Assembly (NCBI GenBank): GCA_029339195.1
Contig: JAPTJF010000023.1
Span: 124,001-188,000 of the forward strand
DNA: 64,000 nucleotides
Source of the DNA: Micractinium sp. NFX-FRZ
Lineage: Eukaryota; Chlorophyta; Trebouxiophyceae; Chlorellales; Chlorellaceae
Direction: 5' to 3'
Below are positions 1 to 11,117 of the stretch, piece after piece (positions within the stretch are counted from its first letter, which is position 1; every line of letters starts with the position of its first letter). The notes beneath the pieces are model-generated. The model was not told where the DNA came from and did not search any database. It worked only from the letters and a program-made list of their open reading frames with translations. The position numbers were made by a program, and so were the translations under genes.

Positions 1-725
1 CTGAGCGCGGTGCCCGCCACCGCCGTGCCAGGCCCCCGTCTGCCCCCCTTGCTCGGTGACGCGTTGTTCGCATTTTGCTGTGTAGAAGCATCCTTGCAAG
101 GGATCCCCCCTGCTTACCCCCAGCCTGGCAGTCCAACGTCAGCGAATCCACTGGCGTATCAGGCTGTCGGGTGGGACGACGAGGTGTCGGTCCGGGCCCA
201 GCCCCCGATTGATCGCGACTTCAGGTCTTCCAGAGCCCAGGAAGAGAGCCCAGCCCCAGCTCCCTCGGCAAGCAAACTCACCATGCAGGCTCTCTCCTCC
301 ACCAAGGCTCTGTTTGCGGCTCGCCCCACGCCCACGCGCCCCCCAAGGTGCAGCAATGCGATACAGAGCAGCGGTGGGTATACCCACGTAGATGGGTCCG
401 GTTTGGTGCGCATCTCAGTCCCGGCATGCACTGGCGGTGCCACCACCCCGCTGCAGGCGCTCTGGACCTGTCAAGCCCCGCGCCATCGCCGCCCGTGACG
501 AGGGCCGCGATGATATCGATGCCTCTGGGGTGCTGAGTGGAGAGTGGAGCGCGACCTGGTGGGTGGCACGGGGTGCCGACCTGGTGGGCGCACGGGCGGG
601 CGGCGCAGGCAGGCGCAAGGCCGTCCTGCTGGTGCACACTATTCTTCTCTGCTCACTGGAAATTTTCTCACGAAACGTTTCCACTGTCTGCCCCACTATT
701 CTCCCACCCCTCGCTGCCTCCGCAG

Positions 726-927
726 GTCCCTGGGCCTCTCGCCCTCCCGCCCCGCCAACAAGCAGCGCAACACGGTGACGCGCGGCACCGCCAGCGAAGA
801 GGGTGCCGCCGACCCCACCACCATCCTGTCTGGCGAGTGGCCCGCCAACTGGATCCTGGAGACGTACGAGGCCGTCCGCCACCACTACAGCGTGTGGCGC
901 GCCAAGCGCCAGAACTGGCGCAACTGA
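726..927 (+). CDS. Last exon of an unrecognised protein (5' part not resolved)
   Basis: This is the terminal coding exon of a gene whose earlier exons lie in 1-725 or before the window. A pyrimidine-rich acceptor ending in CGCAG sits at 721-725. The exon enters at phase 2 and stays open for 67 codons to the TGA at 925-927. The encoded tail contains TVTRGTASEEGAADPTTIL followed by SGEWPANW and a tyrosine/basic segment ending RQNWRN. I do not recognise the family. Sequence upstream at about 513-560 reads VLSGEWSATW in another frame. It looks like a diverged copy of the ILSGEWPANW segment inside the preceding intron. The exon call rests on the acceptor, phase and length. The function is unknown. 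Confidence 0.5.
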
Positions 928-1974
928 GTGAAGAGGCGCCGGGGCGTGGCGGCTGCTGGCCCCCCTGGGCCTGCTTCACTGCAAATACACCCTCCCCCGT
1001 TGCGCCCATCCATGAGGGGCCTCCTCTCAGTGCCGCTACCCCACTTAAATCCCAGTTGTGCCCTCCCTCCGACTGATGCCGATCTGACCCCCCCCAGCAC
1101 TCTTGCTGTGCTCCAGCACCAATTTTGACCGACTTGTGCCCCGCAGGCGAAGAACCTCCCAGATGATGCAGCAGCCACGCAACGCAGTTGCCCAGTTTTG
1201 GCTGAATTTCCGACGATTCCGCCTCCTCTTAACCCCCTCCGAAAGCATGTCCCTCTGCGCATTCCGCAATTTTCTGATGTGGCCCCTCTCCGCCCAAGGC
1301 CCCGGGTTCTGTGCCCCTATCCATTCATTCATCCCCCATGCGTGCTGCGCGTCCCATGCCTACAGAAACACACACCTCTCTGACTGCCAGCCCCATTCAT
1401 CCCGAGCCATACCTCAGGTCACAAACTCAAGATGAGCCCTAGCGCCTTCGCCTCATATGTATTCCCACTCATTGTGCCATGTTGTTGCATGATTGTTGCC
1501 TTGATCTGCTGTGAAGATAAATGGACGGGCACACACAAATGAGCAGTGCAATTCGGAGGAGGGGGCAGCAGGAGGGTGCTTGCTTCACTGCTATCTCAGC
1601 ACAATGACAGGGGGCACAGAGGGCAACTTGCACGCTCATAAGCACGAACAGGAAACACACATGCAAACAAGCAAGCAAGAGTGGGGTGCTTTGACAAGGG
1701 GGCAGGCAAACAGGGATAGCAGGCAGCAGGGGTGATGCAGGGCACTGCGCTCATTGGTTTCTGGCAGCTGCAAAGCTGCTGCGTGGTTGGGTTTTGGAGG
1801 GAAGGAAGGGGCACAACCAAGTGGTGCCCCATTGTGTCTGGAAGCAGCAGGCAGGCGGGGGGGCCAATCCAGCACCCATCAGCATTTTGCTTCCGTGTGC
1901 CGCCCGGCGCTGCAACTGCACACGACAGCGCCGGGCCACCACTGATGATGGGGATGGGCCAGGACTTGATCACG
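928..1974. other. Intergenic region between convergent genes
   Basis: This stretch lies between the stop of the plus-strand gene on the left and the stop of the minus-strand MGCCGS gene. It should hold both 3' UTRs. Open frames here are short and without recognisable similarity. I see no RNA gene or mobile element. Confidence 0.5.
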
Positions 1975-3336
1975 TCACTTGCGGCCCTTGCCCTTCTTCT
2001 TGCCGCCGCGGCCGCCGCCACGCCCGCCCTGCTTGGCAGACTGCTGCTTGGCCGGCTGCTGCGCAGCGGCAGCAGCGGCAGCGGCGGGCTTAGCCTCTGG
2101 CTCAGCGGCGGGGGCAGCAGCCTCTGCCACGTTCTCCTTTGCGCCCTCCTCAGGCTGAGCAGGCTCAGCAGGCATAGCAGCAGCAGGCAGGGCGGCTGCC
2201 TCGGGCTGGGCAGCTGCGGCGGGCTCCGCCGGCGCCACGGGCTCCTCGGCAGCCGGGGGCTCTGTGGACTGTGCAAGCTCCACCAGCTGCGCCAGCTCAG
2301 CAGGCGCCTCGGGCTCGGGCACGGCGGGGGCCGCCTGCGGCAGGGCAAGCCAGGGCGGGGGCCAGGGGGTAACGGCCGTGGCAGGCACCCAGGGCGGGCA
2401 GAGCAGGGCCCAGTGTGGCAGGCAGCAATGCTTGCCGGTCGCGTACTTAAATGCTTGCCATCCTGGCCCAGCCTACTGCTGTGCACACACCACACTCACA
2501 GCAGCAGCCGGCGCAGCACCCACGCACAACTGCTCGGCCAACTGGGCGCGCTTTCCACCTCTGTTGCTGACACCCAAGCTGTCGCCTGCCTTCACAAGCA
2601 CCAACCCAACAACCTCTGTCGAAAGACGTGGCACCCTGCCCAGCACCCACGCAGCAAGCACCCACCCACCTGCTCTACCTCCTGGGCCGCGCTCGCCACC
2701 TCGGGCGATGCCGCCGCCGCCGCCGCAGGGGAGCCAGAAGTGTCCTGGGACTGGGTGGGCGAGCTGCGCTTGCTGGCCGCCTTGGTCACCGCCTCTGCCA
2801 GCTGGGCGGATGCGTCCTCTGCGGCGGCAGCAGCCGCAGAGGCAGCCCCTGCAGGCGCCTCGGTGAGCTGGGCGGAGGGCGGCGTGAGCTGCGGCGCGGC
2901 GCCCTCGGCGGCAGCGGTGCCGTGCTCCGCGGCCAGCAGGGGCGAGGGGTCGGGGGCGCCGGCCCGGTCTGCAGGATGTGAAGGGCGAGAGAAAGGCAGG
3001 TGGGAGACTAGTTGCAGGGGATGTGCATCCATGCACGGAGGGCGTCGCCCGCAGGCAGCGGCGTGCAGGCAGCGGCGCGCAGGGCGGGGGCTGCCAACAG
3101 CTCGTGTGCCGGCAATATCAGATTGGCGGCGCAATGCCAGGCCGTGCAACGGCCGCCTCCCACGCTGCAATTGAGCACTGGCAGCGCTGCCTGCCGCTAG
3201 TCCTATCCAGCCGTTGTGATGGCAGTTCCGAGCACCCCGCGGCAGTGGCGGCGTCTCCATCGATCGGGACAAGCTGCGATGCCTCTATTCCAGATTCATG
3301 CTCACCAGCAGCAGACTTCGACCCGCAGCAGCCCAT
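1975..3336 (-). CDS. Putative N-myristoylated/palmitoylated Ala/Pro/Glu-rich protein with basic tail
   Basis: Three exons (3306-3336, 2670-2968, 1975-2334) join in phase to give 229 aa. The N-terminus is MGCCGSKSAA. Gly2 with Ser6 and Lys7 fits the N-myristoylation consensus, and Cys3/Cys4 are typical palmitoylation sites, so a membrane-surface location is inferred. The start was chosen for this motif and because the first intron has a strong GTGAGC donor in the right phase. The body is Ala/Pro/Glu/Gln-rich, acidic and probably disordered. The last residues are KQGGRGGGRGGKKKGKGRK, a basic Gly/Lys tail that could bind acidic lipid or nucleic acid. The overall plan recalls animal BASP1/MARCKS proteins, but this is an analogy of composition, not demonstrated homology. 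The upstream neighbour is the RabGAP gene on the same strand. Confidence 0.6.
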
Positions 3337-3654
3337 AGTGCTTCTCTCCTGTGTGTCTTTCACAGCTTGCCAATGGCGATGGAAGATGACGAACGAGCTC
3401 AAATTGACGGCTGCAATGGTCGCTGCATGCGATCCGCAGTTTCAAGAGGGACAGCTAGGCGTACCGCGCCGCTGTACAGCACCCGCCCCTTCAAAATCAA
3501 GCCTGACAGAGGCTGCATGCTACAGAGAAGTGTGCTAACAATGAAAACGAGGCTGCGATTGTGACATGCATGAAATTGATACACAAACATTGATACAAGG
3601 TGCCCGTGCTTGGGACTACTGTGCACCCAGATACAAAGTGGCAAAGCCGTCGGG
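3337..3654. other. Intergenic: upstream of MGCCGS gene, downstream of RabGAP gene
   Basis: About 320 bp between two minus-strand genes. It should contain the 3' UTR of the RabGAP gene and the promoter of the MGCCGS gene. No clear TATA box or TGTAA signal was found. Confidence 0.4.
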
Positions 3655-6600
3655 TCAGCCGCCGCCGCCGCCGTCGTCCAGGCCCGCCAGGATCTCCCGC
3701 CCTGCGCCACCCGCCGCCGCCACCAGCCGCTCAGCGTCCCGCAGCAGCTGCTCCAGCCGCAGCTTGCCGCTGATGCTGACACTCCACTGCAGCATCTCGT
3801 CAAAACTCCAATCAGAGCTGCGGGCGATGGTGGCAAGGGGGCGGGCAGAAAGCAGAGCCGGTGGCAGGGGCGGTGTGAGGCGAACGTGCATGCCGCGCAT
3901 GTAGCGCATTGGGTGCTGGCAGAGGCGGGGACGGCGTGCTGTGGCAACACAGCAGCGAAGCCGGCAGAAGCGCATGCGCAGCACCCGTCATGTCCCACCC
4001 CTCCCCCGCCTGTACACGCGCTTGCCTCAGTATGACGCGCCGGTGCTGCATCAGCACTGCGGCACAGAGGTAGAGGTGCAGCCCTGGCGCGCCCGCCCAC
4101 AGCGCCTCCCACAGCCGCATCACCTGCAGCGGACGGGACAAGCACTAGGCTGGGGCGGGGTGAGTGGTGACAACGGTTACAGAGGCAAGGGCAGGATCGC
4201 CAGCCGCCCTGCCTGCATCAATCGCTTGATGAGCTCTCCCCAGGGCACCGCAGGGCATTGGAAGAGACCGGAGGGAGGCTGGGGTGGGGGCAGCATGTCG
4301 ACAGCTGCAGCCATCTGCAGCAGCACAAGCGGAACAGAGCAGCGCTGGGTGCCGGAAGACAGGAGGCACGCCAGGCGTGTGCCAGCTGTCGCGCCCGCAT
4401 GCCCATGGCCCCCAAGCGCCGGCCAGCCCAAACGGCGGCCGGACCCGCCCAGCGGGCGCACCTCGTCAAAAGCAAACTGCAGGGGGCTGGCAAAGGGATT
4501 GGAGTGGCGGCAGTTCATCAGCATATGCGCGTGGATGGCTGTGCTGTTCACAACAGAAACATGGGGCACATCAATGACCCGGCTGGCCCTGCACGTCTCG
4601 GATGCCACGTCAGGCTGGCAGCCTGCGGCAGCATACAGCAGTCCACTGACTGTGCAAGCTGCATTGCAGCAGCGACGCTTTCAAGCCTGAGCGTCTGCAG
4701 CAGCGGCAGGCCAGCAGCGGTGCCAGCACCCACCTCCCGCTTGAAGTGTATGAGTATCCAGCGGTAGCAGAAGAAGAAGTTGAGGCAGTCACGCGCCTCC
4801 AGGTGGGCATACAGCTGAGGGTCCAGCAGCTGCACCAGCCCGCGCAGCGCCAGCAGCTGCGCCTGCATGCCCCTGCACATGCGGGGGGTGGTGGAGTGGC
4901 ACATGGCGGTTGGTGTGCCAGCAGCTGCACAAGCTGCGCATGAACGCCTCTGCAGTGACATTCGAATGATTGGGCGGACAGACAGGGCAGTTGGCTCTTG
5001 GTTGGGTGCATATGAGCCCAGGGGGGCAGTGGAGGTGTGCACCCAGGGCCCAGGACAGGCGTGCACCCACCCACCGTGAGTCGCTGGAGAAGTTGGGCTC
5101 CATGCGCCGCATGAGGCGCTCAAAGGTCCAGAACGCCTCCGCCTCCACCCCCAGCGCCTGCTCGCTGCTCAGCGCCTCGGTGGGGCCGCCCGGCGCGCCG
5201 CAGCGCATCACGTAGCTGCGGCAGTGGGAGGGGATGAGGCACAGGAGAGCAGGGGCGCAAGTGGGACGAGGGGGTGATGATGGAGGGGGGAGGAAGTGGT
5301 CGCAGATTGGCCAAGCAGGCAAGCGCATCCCTGGCGGTAAAGGGAGGGGAGGAGAGGGGAGCAAGGGGGGACGAAGCAGGTGAGGTAATGGCGTGTGGCA
5401 AAGCAGCGACCAGGGCAGGCAGCAGGGAAGGAGGGGGGAGAGCGTTGCGATGCCGGGGGCACACGGGAGGCATTACCACCCTGCCACCCACCCGCAGCAC
5501 CTGCCACCCCCTGGCTCCCACCGTCACCCAGCCCACTTCTCTCTCAACACACATGTGTCCCCACAGCTGCCAGCCCGCTTCCATGTCAACACACAAGCTT
5601 CCCCACCGCCGCCTGCCCACTGCTCTCTCAACACACATGCATCCCCACAGCCGCCTGCCCGCAACTCACAGGATGGGTGCCAGCAGGTCGCTCATGCCCT
5701 GCACATACCCCAGGTCCTGCACAAGCAGCAGGCAGGGCAGCGTGTGAGCGCGGCGGGCAGGGTGCGGGTCTCGCACAAGGGGCGCCCTGGCTGCTGCAAA
5801 AGGCGAGCAGAAAAGGGCGTCCACGTGTGCCTCACACCCCTCAAAACGTGTTGACGGCGTGCATACCTGGTTGTACCGTTCATAAGTGAGCAGTATGTTT
5901 GACAGCATGTCGTGGGCCTGGCTGCGCTCGCGAGCGTAGAAGCGGTGCGCGCGGTCCGTCTGTGGGGGCGAGTGGGGGGGGCGCGGGGGCCGCAGGTCAG
6001 AGGTTGGAGGAAGGGCGCGTGCAGGTGTGGGCTGGAAGGCCAGGGACTGAAAGAGCCTCCTGCCAGGGCACCTCGAGCCACAGCGGCCGGCGGACGCGGT
6101 GTACTCTCCATAAACTGCCCACCATGCTAGCTGCGGCAGCGTCTCGTGAACTCAGCCCCTCACCCGCCGCACGTCCTTCTCGACACGCGTGCGCCGCTCC
6201 CGCCACTTGCTGCACCGCGCCGCCTGCTCGCGGTCCACGCTGCTCCACTGCAGCTTGTACCGCCGGTACCGCACACGCCGCTGCTCCGCTTCTGCCGCCC
6301 GCTTCTTGGCCGTCCAGCCTGGCAGGTTCACGCCCAGCAGCAGCTTCCAGGCTTCTGGCCGCGCCTCTGGCTCCGCCCCGCCGTCGTGTACCCGCTGCTG
6401 GAAGGCGGCAGGGTTGGCCAGGCGGCCTGCGGGGATGGGAGGGTTGCCGGCAAATGCAGGTGAATAGTTGACAGACGCACGTGGGGGCGGGCTGGGTGGG
6501 GAGGGCATGTAGCCAGGGCAGAGCGAGGCAGGCAATCTGCAGGCAAAGTGCGGCGGCCCATGCCCCCACCCGCCGCCTTGTGTCCATCCAATGTCGACGC

Positions 6601-9600
6601 ACAATTGTTTCACTGGCCACTTACACGCCTCTGCACACCCCAACCCCCGTGGTTTGCTGCTCACCTTCGGAGTCGTAAAACGTGCGCAGCTCGGCCAGCG
6701 TGAGAGGCGGCGGCCGCGGGCGCTCGCGCCACCCTCCCCTGCCGTTGCCGCCGCCGCCGCCCTCCCAGCCGGCGCTGCCCTCCACCAACTCAAAAGTGCC
6801 CAGCCCAGTGGGCGCTTCTTCCAAGCTGTTCCTCCTCTGCCCTGCCAGTGCCGGCGCTCCTGCTGGCCCCATGCCAGCGCCCCCTCCACCTCCTGCTGCC
6901 GCCGCTGCTGCTGCTGCATGGCGCGCCGTGCCTGCTGCAAACACAGATGCTGCGCCGCCATGGCCCGGCGGCGGCGGCGGCACGGCGGCCACGCCCAGCA
7001 GCATGCTGCCGGCAAGCAGCGAGGAGGCGGTGTCCCGCGCGCTCTGCAGGGGAGGGGAGGGGAGGGGGCACGCCAGCATGGCACAGCAGGCAGAGCAGCA
7101 ACTCAGCGGTGGGCTGTTGGGGCTGCATACAACCTCGTCAAGGGCCGCAAAGGCAGGGCAGCCTGCGCAAGAGCCACAAGAACATCTGTGCAAGCATCGG
7201 CGACGGTGCCGGGGAGCCATCCCAATATCCTAGCCTGCACTGAGCGCTCGGTGCACCCAGGGCGGCCCAGCCACCGCCCAAGATCCCACCTGCCTGGCGT
7301 GAGCTGTTATAAATCAGTCCATCAGCTCGCCCAGCTGCCCCCCACACGACTTTCCCTTCCCTTCCAACTCCTAAGCACAATGCTGCCTTCCCGAGTCAGA
7401 AGTTACTACATGCCGCAACAGCACAGTGCACCCACTCACCCGTGTAAGCTGCTGGAAGCGTCGACACAGAATGCCACAGTGCAGTGCACCCGCTAGAGTC
7501 AGAAGAGTCGGCACAGATTGTGAAACAACTGCACCCACCTGCGTGAGCTGCTGGAAGCGGTCCACCAGCTCGCCCAGCTGCGCCCGCAGCCCCATGTCGC
7601 CCTGCTCACCCGCCTGCCACTGCCCGCCCGCCAGCGGCCCTGCACGGCAAGCCGGGCGCCACGGGGGCAATTTTGAGACAGCGGGACTTCAGGGGTTGGC
7701 GGATTGGGATGAGGACAAGCAGCACCAGACGAGAGAGCACACAGCTTGGGCCAGTTGTGCATATGTGAAGAGGGTCAGACTATATGCGAGTGTAGCCGGG
7801 GCGTGTGTATGGCCTGCCGTGGCTCAGCTGGGCGCATCTGGCCGCCCGTCACTCGCTCACCCGCCAGGGACGACAGCGCCAGAGAGGCTCCAGCCGGCGG
7901 CCGGCCCGCCCCCACATCTCGCAGCTCCAGCGAACTGCAAGCGGGCGGGCAGGCAGGCAGGCAAAGCAGGTAATGGGCAGGCGGGCAGGCGGGAGACAGC
8001 CAGGCAGGCAGTGAGGAGGCAGGCGGGCGGGCAGAAGGCAGCGGTGGGGAGGGCGGGCAGAATAAAATCGGGCAGCAAACAGGCGGGCAGGGATCGTCGC
8101 ATTGGGTGCGCCTGGCGCGCAACACTGCGCAAACAACGTCGTACCCGCCGGCGCTCAACCCCTGCCCACCCACTCTGCACAAGCTTCGGTGCAGCGCGTG
8201 CACCGTGTACCGCACAGGACGAGCTGTACTTGCCATAACCCACCCCCCCAGGTCAGGCCATCAGCTCTGCCCACCCACTTGCTTACCAGAGGCTGCGCTG
8301 CAGCGGGTCCGCCGTGTCGTTGACGAGGTATGTGTTTGGGTCGTCGGCGGAGCGCACCAGGCAGGCGTGCTGGCGCAGGCAGGAGAGGAAGGATTTGACG
8401 CCGCCCTGCGAGGGTCGGGGGCAGAGGGCAAGAGGGATGAGCAAGAGGGATAGTTAGCGGGTGCCAGGGGTGGGGCCCCAATCACGCCAGCAGTCTGACC
8501 GCACACAGCAGCACCGTGCCCCAAGAAAGGAGGGCTTGCACGATATGAGGAGACAGAGAGGAGATGGATATGCCCCGGGACTCCACCCGGCCCCTTCCTG
8601 CCTCCCCAATCAGCTTCAGCCCACAAGCAGAAGATAGTGTGCATCTTTCAATCCTGACACCCAAATGGCCTGCCTCACATTCTGGAAGAAGAATGAAGGG
8701 AGGGAGACGCCAGAGGCAAGGGTGATGGTGACGTGGTGGTGACCCAGAGCGGGTGTGTGCTTGCGGATGGCCTTGATGTCGGACAGCGGGATGGGGTGCA
8801 CCTGCGGCAGGGGTTGTTGTGAGAAACCTTGAGCTTGCGCAGCACTGTCGGGGTGGCGTGGGGAGCGGGCGGAGGGTGGAGGGTGTGCCTGCGAGTGGCC
8901 TCGATGGCAGAGAGCGGGCAAACAATCAGGGGGAGGGTGGGTATGCATGTGGGTGGCCCTGATGCCTGGCAGCGGGGTGGGGTTGCACCAGCAGGTTTGG
9001 GCAGGCAGGCCAAAAATGGGGGAGGGCAGGCGTGGCACAAGGCAGGAGGGGGACGGACAATAGTTGCATTGCGCGAGGATGGCTTTGGGTGAACTGCAGG
9101 CCAGACCCCTTATGAGGCTATAAGACCCAGGCTAGGCCTGGGCCGCTGCACAGCAGGGCTGTGCGGTGCCCTGCCGCGGTGGCAGGCAGGCAGGCAGGCA
9201 GGCAGGCAGGCCGGCAGGCAGGCGGGACATGCAGTGTAGTGCAGGCATGGCGGGGAGGCGGGCGGGCACCCACCGCATACATGCTGCGGTCCTTGGCACA
9301 GTCTGCCCCTGCCGCTGCTGCTGCTGCTGCTGCCGCACCATTGCCATTGACAGCTGCGCCATTGGCAGCAGCCCCGCTGCCACCTCCGTTGCCGCCGCCC
9401 GTGCTGCCATTGCTGGCCGCGGCATCGCCTGATGGGCTGCTGCCGTTGCTGCTGCCGCCACCGTCCTTGGGCTGCTCTTGCGCTGTGCCGGCAGCAGCGT
9501 AGGGAAGCCAGCAGAGGAAGAGGCATTTGTACTGGCTGATCAGGCTCAGTCTGCCGGAGATGCGCTGCCGCCGGCTGGCCGTGGGGCACACCGTCACGCC

Positions 9601-10680
9601 CTCCTGCAGCGGGCAAGGGCGGGGCAAGCCAGCCCCGCCATTCAATCATTGCAGGGCACGCACGCAAGCGACGTCTTGCTCATGCACTTGTACCCACAGC
9701 CCACACCCTAAAGCCTCTGCTGAAAACAAAGGGGCACGTGGGACAAACTCAAGTGGTGCAAATCCCTGTCTACACTCACCCTGCCATCTCCCACTCCTGT
9801 GTGTCGTGTCCCTACCCGCCTCCATCAAACCCCTGGAATTACATAATATGTGTGTGTGTATTAGCAGAACTTCATCCCATGCCCAGGCCTCACCTTGACA
9901 TACACCACCTCTGTGTCCGTCTCCCTCCCCGCCTCCTCCACGTCACTGAATTCATCGCTGGAGCCCTGGCCGTGGTAGACGCCTGCAGGCGCGGGGCAAA
10001 GTGCTTATGGGGGCAGCATGGAGGGAGGGGGAGCAATCGGGAGGGACTCCTTCCCCCTTTACAGCTGTCTTCCATGGCACGCACGGGGCAAAGGGCGTTG
10101 GCGCAGGCCCAACAGGACGTCAGGCAGGAACCGCCTGCCTCTCCTGGCATGAACCGAACCTGCCAGCAAGCTGCTGGCCAAACAAACCGCCGCCTTGGCC
10201 CTCACCCCGCTGCCATGCAGCACCCACACTTTCCGGCCCGGTGCACCCACCTTCATACTCTTCCTCGGCCAGAGCCTCCTCCTCCCCTCCAGCGTCGTGC
10301 AGCGGGTGTGAGGCGGGGCCGGAGGTCCCGCCGCCCACCCAGTCCTCCCGAAGCGTCGCCGGCAGAGCGGCGCTGCCGCTGTGCGGCGTGCGGCGCTCGC
10401 ACACGCTGCCCTCCCGGCTCAGCCCGCCAGTCAGGCTGTCCTGCTCAGTGTACAGCACATCACCCCGCAGCACCGGGCCCTGCGGTTGCGACCGGGGAGG
10501 CGGGAGATGAAGCGGGTGGGTGGGTGGCGCGGGGGCGCCGCCAGGGAGCCGGCGCCCACAACCATGGGTTGACAGCTGCGGCCGCGCGGCGACATGAGAC
10601 CTCCCGCCATTTGAAATTTTCGCAGGAGGTCCGAGAAGGCGACCAGCGGGGCTCACCTCGCTGCAGCTGCACACTGCCAT
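3655..10680 (-). CDS. TBC-domain RabGAP, TBC1D15/GYP7 type
   Basis: Predicted GTPase-activating protein for Rab GTPases in membrane traffic. Sixteen exons: 10657-10680, 10251-10479, 9894-9982, 9274-9603, 8679-8801, 8287-8405, 7861-7934, 7539-7639, 6665-7043, 6164-6426, 5867-5959, 5670-5716, 5075-5215, 4734-4872, 4026-4123, 3655-3817. They total 803 aa in one frame. Residues about 110-330 match the N-terminal Rab-binding region of plant GYP7-like proteins (EVVYVKEGVTVCP, KAIRKHTP, NTYLVNDTADPLQRSL). The TBC domain covers about 490-750. The arginine finger is in EKDVRRTDR (R577) and the glutamine finger in GYVQG (Q614). WTFERLM, FFFCYRWILIHFKRE and LWEALWAG are further TBC landmarks. The intron after 4026 begins with GC; the family alignment across this junction (VIL-SSDWSFDEM) supports it. 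A Ser/Asn/Ala-rich insert lies at about 155-220. Introns carry diverged copies of neighbouring exon edges. Confidence 0.93.
7313..7460 (-). repeat. Diverged copies of RabGAP exon-8 edge inside the downstream intron
   Basis: The exon end at 7539-7575 (GCGTGAGCTGCTGGAAGCGG on the plus strand) recurs at about 7434-7455 as CCGTGTAAGCTGCTGGAAGC. A second trace of the exon (CATCAGCTCGCCCAGCTG) lies at about 7320-7337. Both sit in the intron next to the donor they copy. Confidence 0.6.
8868..8996 (-). repeat. Two diverged copies of the RabGAP exon-5 acceptor edge in the upstream intron
   Basis: The exon edge at 8755-8810 (TGTGCTTGCGGATGGCCTTG on plus, then the acceptor) recurs imperfectly at about 8882-8928 and 8940-8992. 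Both copies lie in the intron upstream of the real exon. Confidence 0.5.
9178..9220. repeat. GGCA tetranucleotide microsatellite
   Basis: About eight to nine consecutive GGCA units, slightly interrupted, inside an intron of the RabGAP gene. Confidence 0.8.
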
Positions 10681-11117
10681 AGCGCCAACTAGGGTTGCCG
10701 AAAGCCCGCTCGCGCTCAGCCTAGGTCGTCGTCACTGCTGCTGCACACAAAGCATTGCTGGGCTGTGGGGGTGGGCGAGGTAGGGTGATCACCCACAACA
10801 AGCTTTGGTGTAGAGCGTTGAGAGGTCTTGCGCGGGCTGGCGGGTAGACACAATGCACACAATGATGGCAGCGCGACACGGGACTTGCGAGCAAACGCGG
10901 CCTGGAGGGGAACATGCACCTCCGGGCATGCCCAGCAGGCGCCGCCACCGGGCGGCGGCGCCCAGACTTTGCCGCCCAAAATTTGTCGCCTCCGCTCCTG
11001 CAAAAGACAGCCCAGACAGGTCCGCATGGTCTATGTGGTGTTTATAAGAACCTCTTTTACAGAAATCTTTATTTCAGCTCTCCCGTGCCAATATCAGGAT
11101 CGGTTCAGGCACGCCCC
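10681..11117. other. Intergenic: RabGAP promoter and ANKRD39-like 3' UTR
   Basis: This region separates two genes on the minus strand. The minus-strand TGTAA at 11057-11061 lies about 60 bp past the ankyrin stop codon and probably ends that transcript. The remainder should carry the RabGAP promoter. No coding signal was accepted here. Confidence 0.45.
11057..11061 (-). terminator. TGTAA poly(A) signal
   Basis: TTACA on the plus strand (TGTAA on minus), about 57 bp after the ANKRD39-like stop. TGTAA is the usual green-algal poly(A) signal. Confidence 0.5.

Noticed and set aside
1596..3174. Long opposite-strand frames of 300-480 codons over the MGCCGS gene
   Set aside because: They are antisense shadows of Ala/Gln/Pro-rich coding sequence. 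The minus-strand model has consistent splice sites and a meaningful N-terminus.
9160..9240. CRISPR-like or structured repeat at the GGCA run
   Set aside because: It is a simple tetranucleotide microsatellite without spacers, in a eukaryotic intron.
10716..11027. 103-codon minus-strand frame (MRTCLGCLLQERRRQ...)
   Set aside because: It lies downstream of the TGTAA signal of the ANKRD39-like gene and upstream of the RabGAP start. It has no similarity or splice support.
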